Of a DNA stretch of 48,012 nucleotides, positions 17,188 to 25,344 are shown one piece after another (the stretch's first letter is position 1; the number at the start of each line of letters is the position of its first letter). The notes below the pieces were generated by a model. The model did no database searches. It was not told the origin of the DNA and worked only from the letters and a program-made list of their open reading frames with translations. Both the position numbers and the translations under genes were made by a program. This DNA is from Streptomyces sp. AA1529 (GTDB taxonomy: Bacteria > Actinomycetota > Actinomycetes > Streptomycetales > Streptomycetaceae): the NCBI RefSeq assembly GCF_000280905.1, contig NZ_ALAP01000093.1, forward strand, positions 1 through 48,012. The letters run 5' to 3'.

Positions 17188-17592
17188 ATGACGTCGCACA
17201 AGACCACCCAGACCATGAAGCCCGCGACCGCGGCGAAGAAGCTGGGTGTGTACCTCGAAGCCACCCCCGCCGAGTTCCAGGAGGGCGTGGTCTCGCGCGA
17301 CGAGTTGAACGCCCTGCAGGCCGAGCCTCCCCAGTGGCTCCTGGACCTGCGGCGCGACGGCCCGCACCCGCGGCCCGTGGTCGCGGCGAAGCTGGGGGTC
17401 TCCATCTCCGGTCTCGCGCGCGGAGGCGTCACCGAGGCCCTCACCACCGAGCGGATCGAGGCCCTCAAGGCGGAGAACCCCGAGTGGCTGCAGCAGGAGC
17501 GGGCCACCCAGGCCGAGGTCCGCAAGGAAGCGGCCCGGCTCAAGGCGAAGAAGGCCGAACGCGCCGCGCAGGAGGACGCACCGCGCCGCTGA
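17188..17592 (+). CDS. DUF5997 family protein
   Basis: 134 residues. The central part, RPVVAAKLGVSISGLARGG then TEALTTERIEALKAENPEWL, resembles a helix-turn-helix with the recognition helix around SISGLARGG. The C-terminal 30 residues are Lys/Arg/Ala-rich. I match it to DUF5997, a conserved actinobacterial family of unknown function, from memory of the sequence pattern (TMKPATAAKKLGVYL). It is divergent from the HTH-less LysR effector protein. No Shine-Dalgarno; see the TACCCT -10 box 7 nt upstream. Confidence 0.75.
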   Translation: MTSHKTTQTMKPATAAKKLGVYLEATPAEFQEGVVSRDELNALQAEPPQWLLDLRRDGPHPRPVVAAKLGVSISGLARGGVTEALTTERIEALKAENPEWLQQERATQAEVRKEAARLKAKKAERAAQEDAPRR

Positions 17593-17812
17593 CCGCGCCC
17601 GCGCGCCGGGCGTTGCGGGCCGGCGCCGCGAGGCGGTGACCCGCACCTCCCGGGTGCGCGCGGTCACCGGGTCCGTCACACCGTGTCCCGTCGGCCGGAT
17701 GCACCCCGGCCGGCGGGAGTCCTCCCTGCTCACGGGCCCGTCCCGCAGGGCTCGCCTGTGGGCCCCGACCGGATCTACGCTGGTATCAACCGTTCTGGAC
17801 GTAGGTGCGGAT

Positions 17813-18940
17813 ATGTCGGAAACAGTGACAACTGTCATCGTCGTCGTGGCGCTGCTGGCAGCGATGGGTCTGCTGTCAGCGGTTCGCATCATCAAACAGT
17901 ACGAACGCGGCGTGGTGCTGCGTCTCGGCCGCCTGCACAAGGACATCCGCGGCCCCGGACTCACCCTGATCGTTCCCGTCGTCGACCGGATGCGCAAGGT
18001 GAGCATGCAGATCATCACCATGCCGGTCCCGGCGCAGGAGGGCATCACCCGCGACAACGTGACCGTGCGGGTGGACGCGGTCGTCTACTTCAAGGTCGTG
18101 AAGCCGGCGGACGCGGTGATCCGGGTCGAGGACTACCAGTTCGCCGTCTCCCAGATGGCGCAGACCTCGCTGCGGTCGATCATCGGGAAGAGCGATCTGG
18201 ACGATCTGCTCTCCAACCGGGAGAAACTCAACCAGGGCCTGGAGCTGATGATCGACAGCCCCGCGGTCGACTGGGGTGTGCAGATCGACCGGGTGGAGAT
18301 CAAGGACGTGTCCCTGCCCGACACCATGAAGCGGTCCATGGCACGCCAGGCCGAGGCCCACCGGGAGCGGCGGGCGCGCATCATCAACGCGGACGCGGAG
18401 CTCCAGGCGTCCAAGCGGCTGGCGGAAGCCGCACAGCAGATGTCCGGGCAGCCCTCGGCCCTGCAACTGCGGCTGCTCCAGACCATCACGGCGGTCGCCG
18501 CCGAGAAGAACTCCACGCTCGTGCTGCCCTTCCCCGTCGAGCTGCTGCGCTTCCTGGAGCGCGCGCAGCCGGAGTCCGACCAGGCGGCTCCGTCCGCCGC
18601 GGCCGGCACGCCGGCGCCGGCGGGTGGCGGTCCGGCGCGGAGTGCGACCGCGGGAGGGGCGCGGAGCCGGACGGACGGCGATGTCGCCCCGACGTTCCGG
18701 TCCGCGGCCCGTGCGGCCCGCTCCGCGGCCGAGGACGAGGAGGAGGCGGGCGCCCCGTTCTCCGGTGCGCTGCCGCCGGACCCCGCGGCGCCCCTGAGGG
18801 ACCCGGCCATGGTGCTGCCGGAGCTGCAGGTGACCGGGTTGCCCACGGCCGAGTCGGCACGTGAGCGCGCAAGGGGCGGAAGGTCCGAGGAGACCGCGCA
18901 CAGCGGACACCGGCACAGGCACCACGGCAACCGGGCCTGA
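17813..18940 (+). CDS. SPFH/band-7 (stomatin, slipin-like) membrane protein
   Basis: 375 residues. A single N-terminal membrane segment (about 6-24) is followed by the SPFH domain: IIKQYERGVVLRLGRL, then GPGLTLIVPVVDRMRKV and the DAVVYFKVVKPADAVIRVED strand, typical of bacterial stomatin/slipin. A coiled-coil region (about 175-215) precedes a disordered Pro/Ala/Glu-rich tail of about 110 residues ending in a His-rich stretch (HSGHRHRHHGN), which is longer than in most slipins. Such proteins oligomerise at the membrane. No NfeD partner is adjacent. ATG 17813 was chosen over an earlier in-frame start because GTAGGTG lies upstream and TACGCT (17776-17781) gives a plausible -10. Confidence 0.9.
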   Translation: MSETVTTVIVVVALLAAMGLLSAVRIIKQYERGVVLRLGRLHKDIRGPGLTLIVPVVDRMRKVSMQIITMPVPAQEGITRDNVTVRVDAVVYFKVVKPADAVIRVEDYQFAVSQMAQTSLRSIIGKSDLDDLLSNREKLNQGLELMIDSPAVDWGVQIDRVEIKDVSLPDTMKRSMARQAEAHRERRARIINADAELQASKRLAEAAQQMSGQPSALQLRLLQTITAVAAEKNSTLVLPFPVELLRFLERAQPESDQAAPSAAAGTPAPAGGGPARSATAGGARSRTDGDVAPTFRSAARAARSAAEDEEEAGAPFSGALPPDPAAPLRDPAMVLPELQVTGLPTAESARERARGGRSEETAHSGHRHRHHGNRA

Positions 18941-18988
18941 GGACCTCCGGGCAACCGAACCGAGGCCGCCCGCAGCCGGGTCCGCGCA

Positions 18989-19010
18989 TTCTCACCGGTT
19001 TCTCACCGGG
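18989..19010 (+). promoter_or_regulatory. Two 11-bp direct repeats, PHO-box-like
   Basis: TTCTCACCGGT (18989-18999) is followed without a gap by TTCTCACCGGG (19000-19010). Streptomyces PhoP boxes are built from 11-nt direct-repeat units with a GTTCACC core; here the core matches at TCACC. A -10-like TAGCCT at 19039-19044 is 28 bp downstream, so the repeats sit over the -35 region of the following gene. Confidence 0.35.
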
Positions 19011-19069
19011 CACGGAAGGCCACCGGGCGCATCCCTCGTAGCCTGGGTAGATGAGGAGGCGCATAGGCC

Positions 19070-19522
19070 ATGAACAACGGCGGCAGCCGGGCCGGGGAAC
19101 CGGGCGGTGACCACGGCGACGGACCCGACCCCCGGAACGGGGGCGGAGGGGGCGAAGCGGATCCCCGAGCCGATGCCGCACGTCCTCCCGAGGAGTCCGA
19201 GCCGTCCGAGGAGCGCGAGCGGCACGAGGAGCCGGAGCCCGGGGAATCCGGGCCGTCCGAGGCGGTCGGCGGGCTCACGAACGAGGAAGCGGAGTCGGTC
19301 GAGTTCGGCGAGGCCTTCATCCGGGCAGCGGACGTGACGGAGCCGGCGGCGCGGACCCGGGAGCTGGCGGCCCGCTGGGACCGGGAGGGCTATCCGGAGC
19401 GGGAGCCGTGGCGCTCCGACGAGCCGCCCGCGGGCTGGTTCTGGAGCCGGTCCCGGCGCAGCGGCGGTGGACGGCGGCGCGGGCATCGCCGCTGGCCCTG
19501 GAAGCGCCGGCCGGAGGAGTGA
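19070..19522 (+). CDS. Hypothetical charged protein
   Basis: 150 residues, no family recognised. Residues 1-75 are Gly/Glu/Pro-rich and acidic (EESEPSEERERHEEPEPGES), a short ordered-looking segment follows (ESVEFGEAFIRAADVTEPAA...ELAARWDREGYPEREPW), and the C-terminus is strongly basic (SRRSGGGRRRGHRRWPWKRR). No signal peptide or membrane segment. GGAGG lies 9 nt upstream of the ATG and coding-type G/C bias supports a real gene. It follows a candidate PHO-box-like repeat. Confidence 0.65.
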   Translation: MNNGGSRAGEPGGDHGDGPDPRNGGGGGEADPRADAARPPEESEPSEERERHEEPEPGESGPSEAVGGLTNEEAESVEFGEAFIRAADVTEPAARTRELAARWDREGYPEREPWRSDEPPAGWFWSRSRRSGGGRRRGHRRWPWKRRPEE

Positions 19523-19592
19523 CGCGCCGGGCGCGGAGCGGGCCGGTCGGCGGCGGCCGCCGCGGGACCGGCGGCCGCTATAGGGTGGAGCT

Positions 19593-20141
19593 GTGCGAAC
19601 GATGTACGCCGCTCTCCTGCGGGGGATCAATGTGGGCGGCAACCGGAAGGTCCCGATGGCCGAACTGCGGGAGCTGCTGGGCGGTCTGGGCCACGATGCG
19701 GTGGGGACCCACCTCAACAGCGGCAACGCGGTCTTCCGCAGTGACGGGTCCGACGAGGACACGCTCGCGGCCGAGTTGGAGGACGCGCTCGAACAGCACT
19801 TCGGCTTCCACGTCGCCTGCATGGTGCGCGGTGCGGAGTATCTGCGGGACGTACGCGACGCGTGCCCCTTCCCCACCGACGGTGTCGGGGGAAAGGAGCT
19901 GCATGTCGTCTTCTGCTCCCGTGCCGTTCCCGCCGAACGGCTGGCCTCGCTCGACGCCGCGGCCTTCCTGCCCGAGGAGGTACGCGCGGGGGACCGGGCG
20001 CTGTATCTGCACACGCCGGGCGGTCTCGGCACCTCCCGCCTCTCTCCCGCACTGCACCGCCCCGCGGTGCTCGGCGGTATCGACGCGACGTCCCGCAACT
20101 GGAACACGGTGACCGCGCTCGTCGAGCTGACCCGCGGCTGA
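19593..20141 (+). CDS. DUF1697 family protein
   Basis: 182 residues. It opens with the family hallmark YAALLRGINVGGNRKVPMAELRE split across the first strand and helix, continues THLNSGNAVF, and ends TSRNWNTVTALVEL, as DUF1697 proteins do. Molecular role unknown. The GTG at 19593 was preferred because TAGGGT (19581-19586) ends exactly 6 nt before it, which fits a leaderless transcript; the in-frame ATG at 19602 is the alternative. Confidence 0.88.
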   Translation: MRTMYAALLRGINVGGNRKVPMAELRELLGGLGHDAVGTHLNSGNAVFRSDGSDEDTLAAELEDALEQHFGFHVACMVRGAEYLRDVRDACPFPTDGVGGKELHVVFCSRAVPAERLASLDAAAFLPEEVRAGDRALYLHTPGGLGTSRLSPALHRPAVLGGIDATSRNWNTVTALVELTRG

Positions 20142-20162
20142 CTCCCCGCAGACTCCCCGCAG
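20141..20162 (+). repeat. 11-bp tandem duplication just after the DUF1697 stop
   Basis: ACTCCCCGCAG occurs twice head to tail (20141-20151, 20152-20162), starting at the last base of the stop codon. Probably a replication-slippage duplication. The remaining gap to 20266 shows no gene. Confidence 0.6.
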
Positions 20163-20265
20163 ACGGCTCGCGGAGAGGCCCGCCGGAGGGTTCCCGGCCG
20201 CCCGGGTCCCGGACCCACGCGGCCGGACGGCAGCGCGTACGGCACCGGAGCAGACGGCCGCCGGT

Positions 20266-21099
20266 TCAGACCTCGCCCGGCCCCCAGGCCGTGACGTCCA
20301 CCTCGTCTCCGACCCGTATCCGGCCGGGGCGCAGCACCGCGTACTTCACCCCGAACGCCACCGGCCCCCCGCCGGCCCGCCGGTAGCCGGCGAGGGTGCG
20401 CAGCGGCTCCGGGCCGTCCCGCCGGCCGCTGTGCTGGTCGACCATGACCACGGCGCAGCGGGTCGCGGGCTTGGCGTAGCCGAGTTCCGTTTCGGCGATG
20501 GCGAGGCGGTGGGCGCCGTCCTCGGCGTGCGGCTCGTCCCAGCCGTCGATGATCAGATTGGCCCGGAAGCGGTCCTCCGGCACGGCGGGGGCGCCGTGCT
20601 CGGCGAGCTTCCTGCCGAGGAGGTCGAGCGTGGCGCGGGACAGGACGTGCAGCGCGCAACTGTCGGCGTATCCGGAGGTGCCGGGGGTGCGGCCGTCGGT
20701 GACCCTGGCGTGCTCGGGCGGTACCCGGACCAGCCGGCTCGGGGCGCGCAGGGCCTCGGACAGCCACTGGGCGGCGTCCTCTCCCTGGTCGACGCCGTGG
20801 AAGGGCTGCCCGAACAGGTCCACCGGGCGGCGGGGGCCGGTGGTGTCGACGGGGATGCCGAGGGGCGGCAGGCCGTCGGCCCGGAGGGTGAGCAGTTCGC
20901 CGCCGGGACTGACGGCGGGCCGTACGAGGGCCAGGCGGGGGTGGCGGCGCTGGCTGCGGAAGACGCCGTCCCTGCTGGTGACCATGAAGCTGCGGTCGTG
21001 TGCGAGCCCGGCCGGGGTCAGTGCGGCCTCGTCGGGATGCGTACCCGCGGCGCCCTTGACGGGGAAGTACGACAGCGAGGCCACATAGGGCGTGCTCAT
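20266..21099 (-). CDS. MOSC domain protein (MOSC_N plus MOSC)
   Basis: 277 residues. The N-terminal b-barrel domain reads VASLSYFPVKGAAGTHPDEA, as in mARC/YcbX proteins. The MOSC domain has DRFRANLIIDGWDEPHAED and the conserved cysteine in ATRCAVVMVD that ligates the sulfurated molybdenum cofactor in this family. Relatives reduce N-hydroxylated compounds. Lacking a fused ferredoxin domain (YcbX has one), it would need a separate electron donor. It is the second molybdenum-related protein in the window, 14 kb from paoABC. A TetR gene follows it upstream in the same direction, about 96 bp away. Confidence 0.9.
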   Translation of the reverse strand: MSTPYVASLSYFPVKGAAGTHPDEAALTPAGLAHDRSFMVTSRDGVFRSQRRHPRLALVRPAVSPGGELLTLRADGLPPLGIPVDTTGPRRPVDLFGQPFHGVDQGEDAAQWLSEALRAPSRLVRVPPEHARVTDGRTPGTSGYADSCALHVLSRATLDLLGRKLAEHGAPAVPEDRFRANLIIDGWDEPHAEDGAHRLAIAETELGYAKPATRCAVVMVDQHSGRRDGPEPLRTLAGYRRAGGGPVAFGVKYAVLRPGRIRVGDEVDVTAWGPGEV

Positions 21100-21195
21100 G
21101 TCCGGGTGGTCCGTTCCTGGAGTCGGGCGGGTCGGCTTCGGTCCTGCGGTGCCCGGCGGTTGCCACGCCGTCGGATGGCGGCTGCCGCGGGGTGT

Positions 21196-21795
21196 TCAGC
21201 GCGGCGGTCCCTGCTCGGCACCGGCGACGACCGCGGTGACGGCCCTGCGGACGTCCTCGGGCTGCGGCGGGGTTCCCTGCCGGTCGGCGCACAGCATATG
21301 GGCGGCTCCGACGAGGGTGGGAGCCAGCGTGGCGATGTCGGCGTCCGCGCGGAGGCGGCCCAGTTCGCGCTCGGCGGTGAGGTAGCCGGCCAGCGCGGTG
21401 GCCGCGTCGGTCAGGATCGGCAGGCCCGTTGATCCGGCCTCGCGCAGTCGGGCGCGCAGACCGTCGCGCGAGGTGACGAGGCCGACGACGGCCACCGCGA
21501 CCGGGTCGAGGACCTCCAGCAGCTCCCGGGTGAGGTTCTGGGCGACAGTGCCGGTTCCGGCGGATGCGCGCAGGGCGGCGGCCCGGTCCTCGACCCGGGC
21601 GACGCGCTCCAGCACGAGTTCGGCGAGGAAGGCGTCGAAATCGGCGAAGTGCCGGTGCAGGACGCCCTTGGCGCAGTCCGCCTCGGTGGTGACCGCACGG
21701 CTGGTGAGCGCGCTCGGTCCGTCCCGGAGCAGGACACGCTCGGCGGCGTCGAGCAGCTGGCCGCGTACGTCGCGGAAGGCGACTCCGGTGGGCAC
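21196..21795 (-). CDS. TetR-family repressor of the divergent methyltransferase
   Basis: 199 residues from GTG 21795, with GGAG 8 nt upstream. The TetR HTH is VRGQLLDAAERVLLRDGPSA then LTSRAVTTEADCAKGVLHRHFADFDAF split over helices 2-4; a ligand domain follows. It is divergent from a SAM methyltransferase and the gap carries two strong palindromes lying over the methyltransferase promoter, so it is almost certainly that gene's repressor. It may also control the MOSC gene downstream. Confidence 0.9.
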   Translation of the reverse strand: MPTGVAFRDVRGQLLDAAERVLLRDGPSALTSRAVTTEADCAKGVLHRHFADFDAFLAELVLERVARVEDRAAALRASAGTGTVAQNLTRELLEVLDPVAVAVVGLVTSRDGLRARLREAGSTGLPILTDAATALAGYLTAERELGRLRADADIATLAPTLVGAAHMLCADRQGTPPQPEDVRRAVTAVVAGAEQGPPR

Positions 21796-21836
21796 CGCGC
21801 TTCTCCTCGTCCTCCCGGTCGGCCGACCCGCCGGGA

Positions 21837-21882
21837 TTGACGAGTGGGCATGTGCCCACACAGAGTGGGCGCATGCCCACTC
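21837..21882 (+). promoter_or_regulatory. Leaderless methyltransferase promoter covered by two TetR-type operators
   Basis: Operator 1 is GTGGGCA-TG-TGCCCAC (21844-21859). Operator 2 is GAGTGGGC-gcat-GCCCACTC (21863-21882). They share the GTGGGC arm and their centres are 21 bp apart, two DNA turns. A -35 TTGACG (21837-21842) and a -10 CAGAGT (21861-21866) are 18 bp apart and the ATG at 21873 begins 6 nt after the -10. Operator 1 therefore fills the spacer and operator 2 covers the -10 and start codon. Confidence 0.75.
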
Positions 21883-22700
21883 TACCGCCGGAGCGCGCTG
21901 CCCGCTCCGCACCCGCGCCACATGAAGTCCGGGAACTGGCCGAGTCGTTCGGCACGGACGCGGAACGCTACGACCGGGCCCGTCCCGGCTACCCCCGGGC
22001 CCTGGTGGAGCGGATCGTCGCCGCCGCCCCCGGACGCGAGGTCCTGGACGTCGGCTGCGGCACCGGCATCGCGGCCCGGCAGTTCGAAGCGGCCGGATGC
22101 CGGGTGCTGGGCGTCGACGCCGACGACCGTATGGCCGCGCTGGCGGGACGGTACGGCCTCGACACCGAGGTGGCGGCGTTCGAGAACTGGGAGCCGGCGG
22201 GCCGCACATTCGACGCCCTCGTCTCCGGGCAGGCCTGGCACTGGGTCGACCCGGTCGCAGGAGCCGCCAAGGCCGCACAGGTCCTGCGTCCCCGCGGGCT
22301 GCTGGCCCTCTTCTGGAACGCCGGCCGGCCGGCACCCGAAGTGGCGGAGGCATTCGCCGAGGTCCACCAGCGGGTGCTGCCCGGCTCGCTCGCCGCCCGT
22401 CCGACGACGGAGTCGGCCGTGGCCGGTTACACGGCCCTGTGCACCAAGGCGGCCGACGGGATCCGGGAAGTGGCCGGGTTCACCGAGGCCGAGCGGTGGC
22501 GGTGCGACTGGGAACGGGTATACACCCGGGACGAGTGGCTCGACCAGCTCCCCACCCAGGGCGCCTTCACCCGGGTCCCGCAGGCGGCATTGGAGGAAGT
22601 GCTGGCCGGAGTCGGCGCCGCCGTCGACGCGGTGGGAGGCAGCTTCACGATGCACTACGCCACCGTGGCCGTCACCGCGCAGCGGACCGGCGCCCGCTGA
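21873..22700 (+). CDS. SAM-dependent class I methyltransferase
   Basis: 275 residues from ATG 21873 (in-frame GTG 21852 and TTG 21837 are possible but lie in the promoter). Motif I is VLDVGCGTGIAARQFEAAG, the acidic residue ending strand 2 is in VLGVDADDRM, and motif post-I is FDALVSGQAWHWVDP, which places it with methyltransferase type 11/25 proteins of the ubiE-like group. Substrate unknown. Its promoter is overlaid by paired TetR operators, so expression should require an inducing ligand. Confidence 0.9.
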   Translation: MPTLPPERAARSAPAPHEVRELAESFGTDAERYDRARPGYPRALVERIVAAAPGREVLDVGCGTGIAARQFEAAGCRVLGVDADDRMAALAGRYGLDTEVAAFENWEPAGRTFDALVSGQAWHWVDPVAGAAKAAQVLRPRGLLALFWNAGRPAPEVAEAFAEVHQRVLPGSLAARPTTESAVAGYTALCTKAADGIREVAGFTEAERWRCDWERVYTRDEWLDQLPTQGAFTRVPQAALEEVLAGVGAAVDAVGGSFTMHYATVAVTAQRTGAR

Positions 22701-22863
22701 CCCGCGCGCGGGACCGTCCGCTGCGGGCGCCCGTGACCGGGTGCCCCGCCCCCGGACCACCCCGTCGCGGGCGCGCCCGGTGAACCGGCGCCGGGAACCC
22801 GGTGAGCCCCGGGCGGCCGGACGCGGGCGGATGGCACGGCTCCCGCCCGGCCGGCCGGCGGCG

Positions 22864-25344
22864 CTACTCGCGGACGCCCGCGAGTCCGACGGCCCGGTGG
22901 CGCAGTGACAGCGCGGCGGGGACCGTGGCGCAGAGCACCGCGATGAGGGCGCAGGCGGCGAGGACCCCGCCGAGCGGCGCCCAGGGGAGCTGGAGGGGCG
23001 TCCACACCGAGAGCAGGCCCAGGGCGCACCACATACCGGCCAGCTGGAGCCCGGCGACGGCGGTGCCCAGCAGGCCGCCGACCCCGACCACCAGCAGGGC
23101 CTCGGCGGCGACGGTACGCAGCACCTGCCGCCGGGTGGCGCCGGCCAACCGCAGCAGCGCCAGCTCGCGCACCCGGTCCGTGGTCGACATGGCCATGATG
23201 TTGGCCAGCGCGATCGCCGTGTACAGCAGCGCGATGCCCAGGACGAGGAACAGGCCCGCGCGCGTCGTGCGTGCGGCCTCGGGCCGTCGCTCGCGTATCC
23301 ACTCCTCCTTGGTGCGGACCCGGCCGTCCGAGGCGGGCACGGCCTCCCGCAGCGCTGCGGACACCGCGGCGGCGTCGGCTCCCTCCCGCAGCCGCACATC
23401 CACCCGGTCGACGGGCGCCCGGGGTGCGTTGCGCGGGGTGACGTAGACGCCGTTGCCGCCGGTCCCCACCGCCATGACCGCGGCGATCCGCAGCGACTTC
23501 CTGGTGCCGTCCCCGAGCCAGACCTCCACGCGCCGGCCCACGGTGTGCTGCTCCCACTCCTCGTTGACCACGATCGAGTCGTCGTCGAGATCGGCCAGGC
23601 TCCCGGCGACGAGCGGCGGGCGGGCGGTGGCCCGGAGCCCGACGGGGTCCGCGGCGCGGGCGGGCGACTCGACCAGCGCGACTCCGTCCTCCAGCGTGTA
23701 GACGGCGCTGGTGGAGGACGCGGAGACCTCGGTGCCGGGCAGCTGCCGCAGCCGCCGCAGCGTCGCCTCCTCGAAGCCCTGCGGCCGGGTGGGCGTCAGG
23801 ACGAGGTCGGCGGCGGTGCCGGTGCGCAGCTCGGTGGCCTCGGCGCCGCTCAGCGTCGCGGTGGCGCCCAGGAGGGAACCGGTCAGAGCCACGGTGATCA
23901 GTACGGGTGCGGCGACCGCCGCGGTGCGGCTGCGCCCGGTGACGGCGTTCTGCCGCAGCAGCATCCCCGCCGCGCCGGGAAGCCGGGCCGGAAGCCAGGC
24001 GAGCAGCCGCACCAGCGGGCCGACGAGCAGCGGGGCCAGCAGTGCCACCCCGACGATCAGCAGCATCGGGCGGGTGACGTACGTCTTGCGGTGCAGCAGG
24101 TCACTCGGATCGGTCGCCAGTGACACGACCAGGCCGACCGCCGCCGTGAGCAGCAGGGCACCGGCGCACAGGCGGCGGAGCAGCGGCAGGGCACGGCTGT
24201 CCGCGGCGGACTCCCGCAGTGCCTCGGCGGGAGCCGTGCGCCCGGCACGCCAGGAGGCCGCCACCGCACCGGCCAGGGCCACCAGCAGCCCGGTCCAGAA
24301 GGCCAGGTGGTACGGCCAGACGTGGTCGCCGATCCGGAACCAGCGCGGCGCCAGTTCCCGGTCGACCGCCCACGCGGCCAGCTCCGGCGCCCCCTGCGCG
24401 CCCAGCAGACAGCCGGTGGCGGAGGCGAGGGCACCGACGACGAGGGCCTCGCACAGGACGGTGCGGCGCACCTGGGCAGGGGTGGCGCCGGCCATCCGCA
24501 GCAGTCCGAACTCGCGGCGCCGCTGGGCCACCGCGAAGGCGAAGGTGGCGGCGACGACGAACACCGAGACGAAGGCGGAGACGCCGCCGGCGGTACCGAA
24601 CATCGCGTTCATCGCGGTCAGGGCTTCGCGGTCCCGGTCGGGGTCGGCGTCCGCGAGTCTGCGGGCGTCGCCGGTCAGGACGTGCGCGCCGGCGCCGCCA
24701 TCGCGCACCACCGCCCGCACGGCTGCCGCGTCGTCGGTGTCCACCACCAGTTGGGGGCTTTCCGGCGAGAGCTGCGCGGCGCGCCGGCCGGTGTAGAAGA
24801 CGGCGTTCTCGAATCCCCGCCCGCCGACGACTCCGACGACGCGCACGGTCCCGCGCGCGGTGCGCAGCCGCTCCCCCGGCCTCACCGGCCCGCCGTCCGC
24901 CGACCAGCCGTCGCTGACGGCCACCTCGTCACCGGCCCGGGGCGCGCGGCCCTCCGTGAGGTGGTAGGGCGTGAACGCGGCGGTGGGCCAGGGGTGGCCC
25001 ACCAGGTCCGGGGGGCCGCCGCGGACCCGGACGCCGAAGGCGCGGTCCTCCACGACCCTCCCCAGCCTGCTCAGCCGGGCCTTCACCTCGTCGGGCACGG
25101 CGCGGGGCCGGGACAGCTTCCGCACCCGGTCGCCGGCCGGGGTGGCGACACGGAGGGTGTCCGCGCCCTTGACGAGGACGGGTGCCGCGGCGAACCGTTC
25201 GGGCTTCCGTTCCGGCGCGTGCAGCGACGAGGCCAGCGCGAGCCCCATGACGGCCAGCAGCCCCGCTCCGAGGGCGAGCGCGACGAAGCTGCCGACGAAG
25301 CCGGTCCAGCGGGTGCGCAGGGTGGCCAGGGCGATGCTCAGCAC
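22864..25344 (-). CDS. ABC transporter permease with two FtsX domains
   Basis: 826 residues, GTG start, overlapping the ATPase stop by 7 bp. It has an N-terminal TM (SFVALALGAGLLAVMGLALASS), a large extracytoplasmic domain, and a first FtsX block (AQRRREFGLLRMAGATPAQVRRT) with three TMs. This is followed by further TMs, a second periplasmic-type domain, and a second FtsX block (TTDRVRELALLRLAGATRRQVLRT). The duplicated layout is that of the ABC3/lipoprotein-release-like permeases, which export or extract hydrophobic compounds in Gram-positive bacteria. Works with the preceding ATPase; the ArsR-like regulator is divergent. Confidence 0.92.
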   Translation of the reverse strand: MLSIALATLRTRWTGFVGSFVALALGAGLLAVMGLALASSLHAPERKPERFAAAPVLVKGADTLRVATPAGDRVRKLSRPRAVPDEVKARLSRLGRVVEDRAFGVRVRGGPPDLVGHPWPTAAFTPYHLTEGRAPRAGDEVAVSDGWSADGGPVRPGERLRTARGTVRVVGVVGGRGFENAVFYTGRRAAQLSPESPQLVVDTDDAAAVRAVVRDGGAGAHVLTGDARRLADADPDRDREALTAMNAMFGTAGGVSAFVSVFVVAATFAFAVAQRRREFGLLRMAGATPAQVRRTVLCEALVVGALASATGCLLGAQGAPELAAWAVDRELAPRWFRIGDHVWPYHLAFWTGLLVALAGAVAASWRAGRTAPAEALRESAADSRALPLLRRLCAGALLLTAAVGLVVSLATDPSDLLHRKTYVTRPMLLIVGVALLAPLLVGPLVRLLAWLPARLPGAAGMLLRQNAVTGRSRTAAVAAPVLITVALTGSLLGATATLSGAEATELRTGTAADLVLTPTRPQGFEEATLRRLRQLPGTEVSASSTSAVYTLEDGVALVESPARAADPVGLRATARPPLVAGSLADLDDDSIVVNEEWEQHTVGRRVEVWLGDGTRKSLRIAAVMAVGTGGNGVYVTPRNAPRAPVDRVDVRLREGADAAAVSAALREAVPASDGRVRTKEEWIRERRPEAARTTRAGLFLVLGIALLYTAIALANIMAMSTTDRVRELALLRLAGATRRQVLRTVAAEALLVVGVGGLLGTAVAGLQLAGMWCALGLLSVWTPLQLPWAPLGGVLAACALIAVLCATVPAALSLRHRAVGLAGVRE

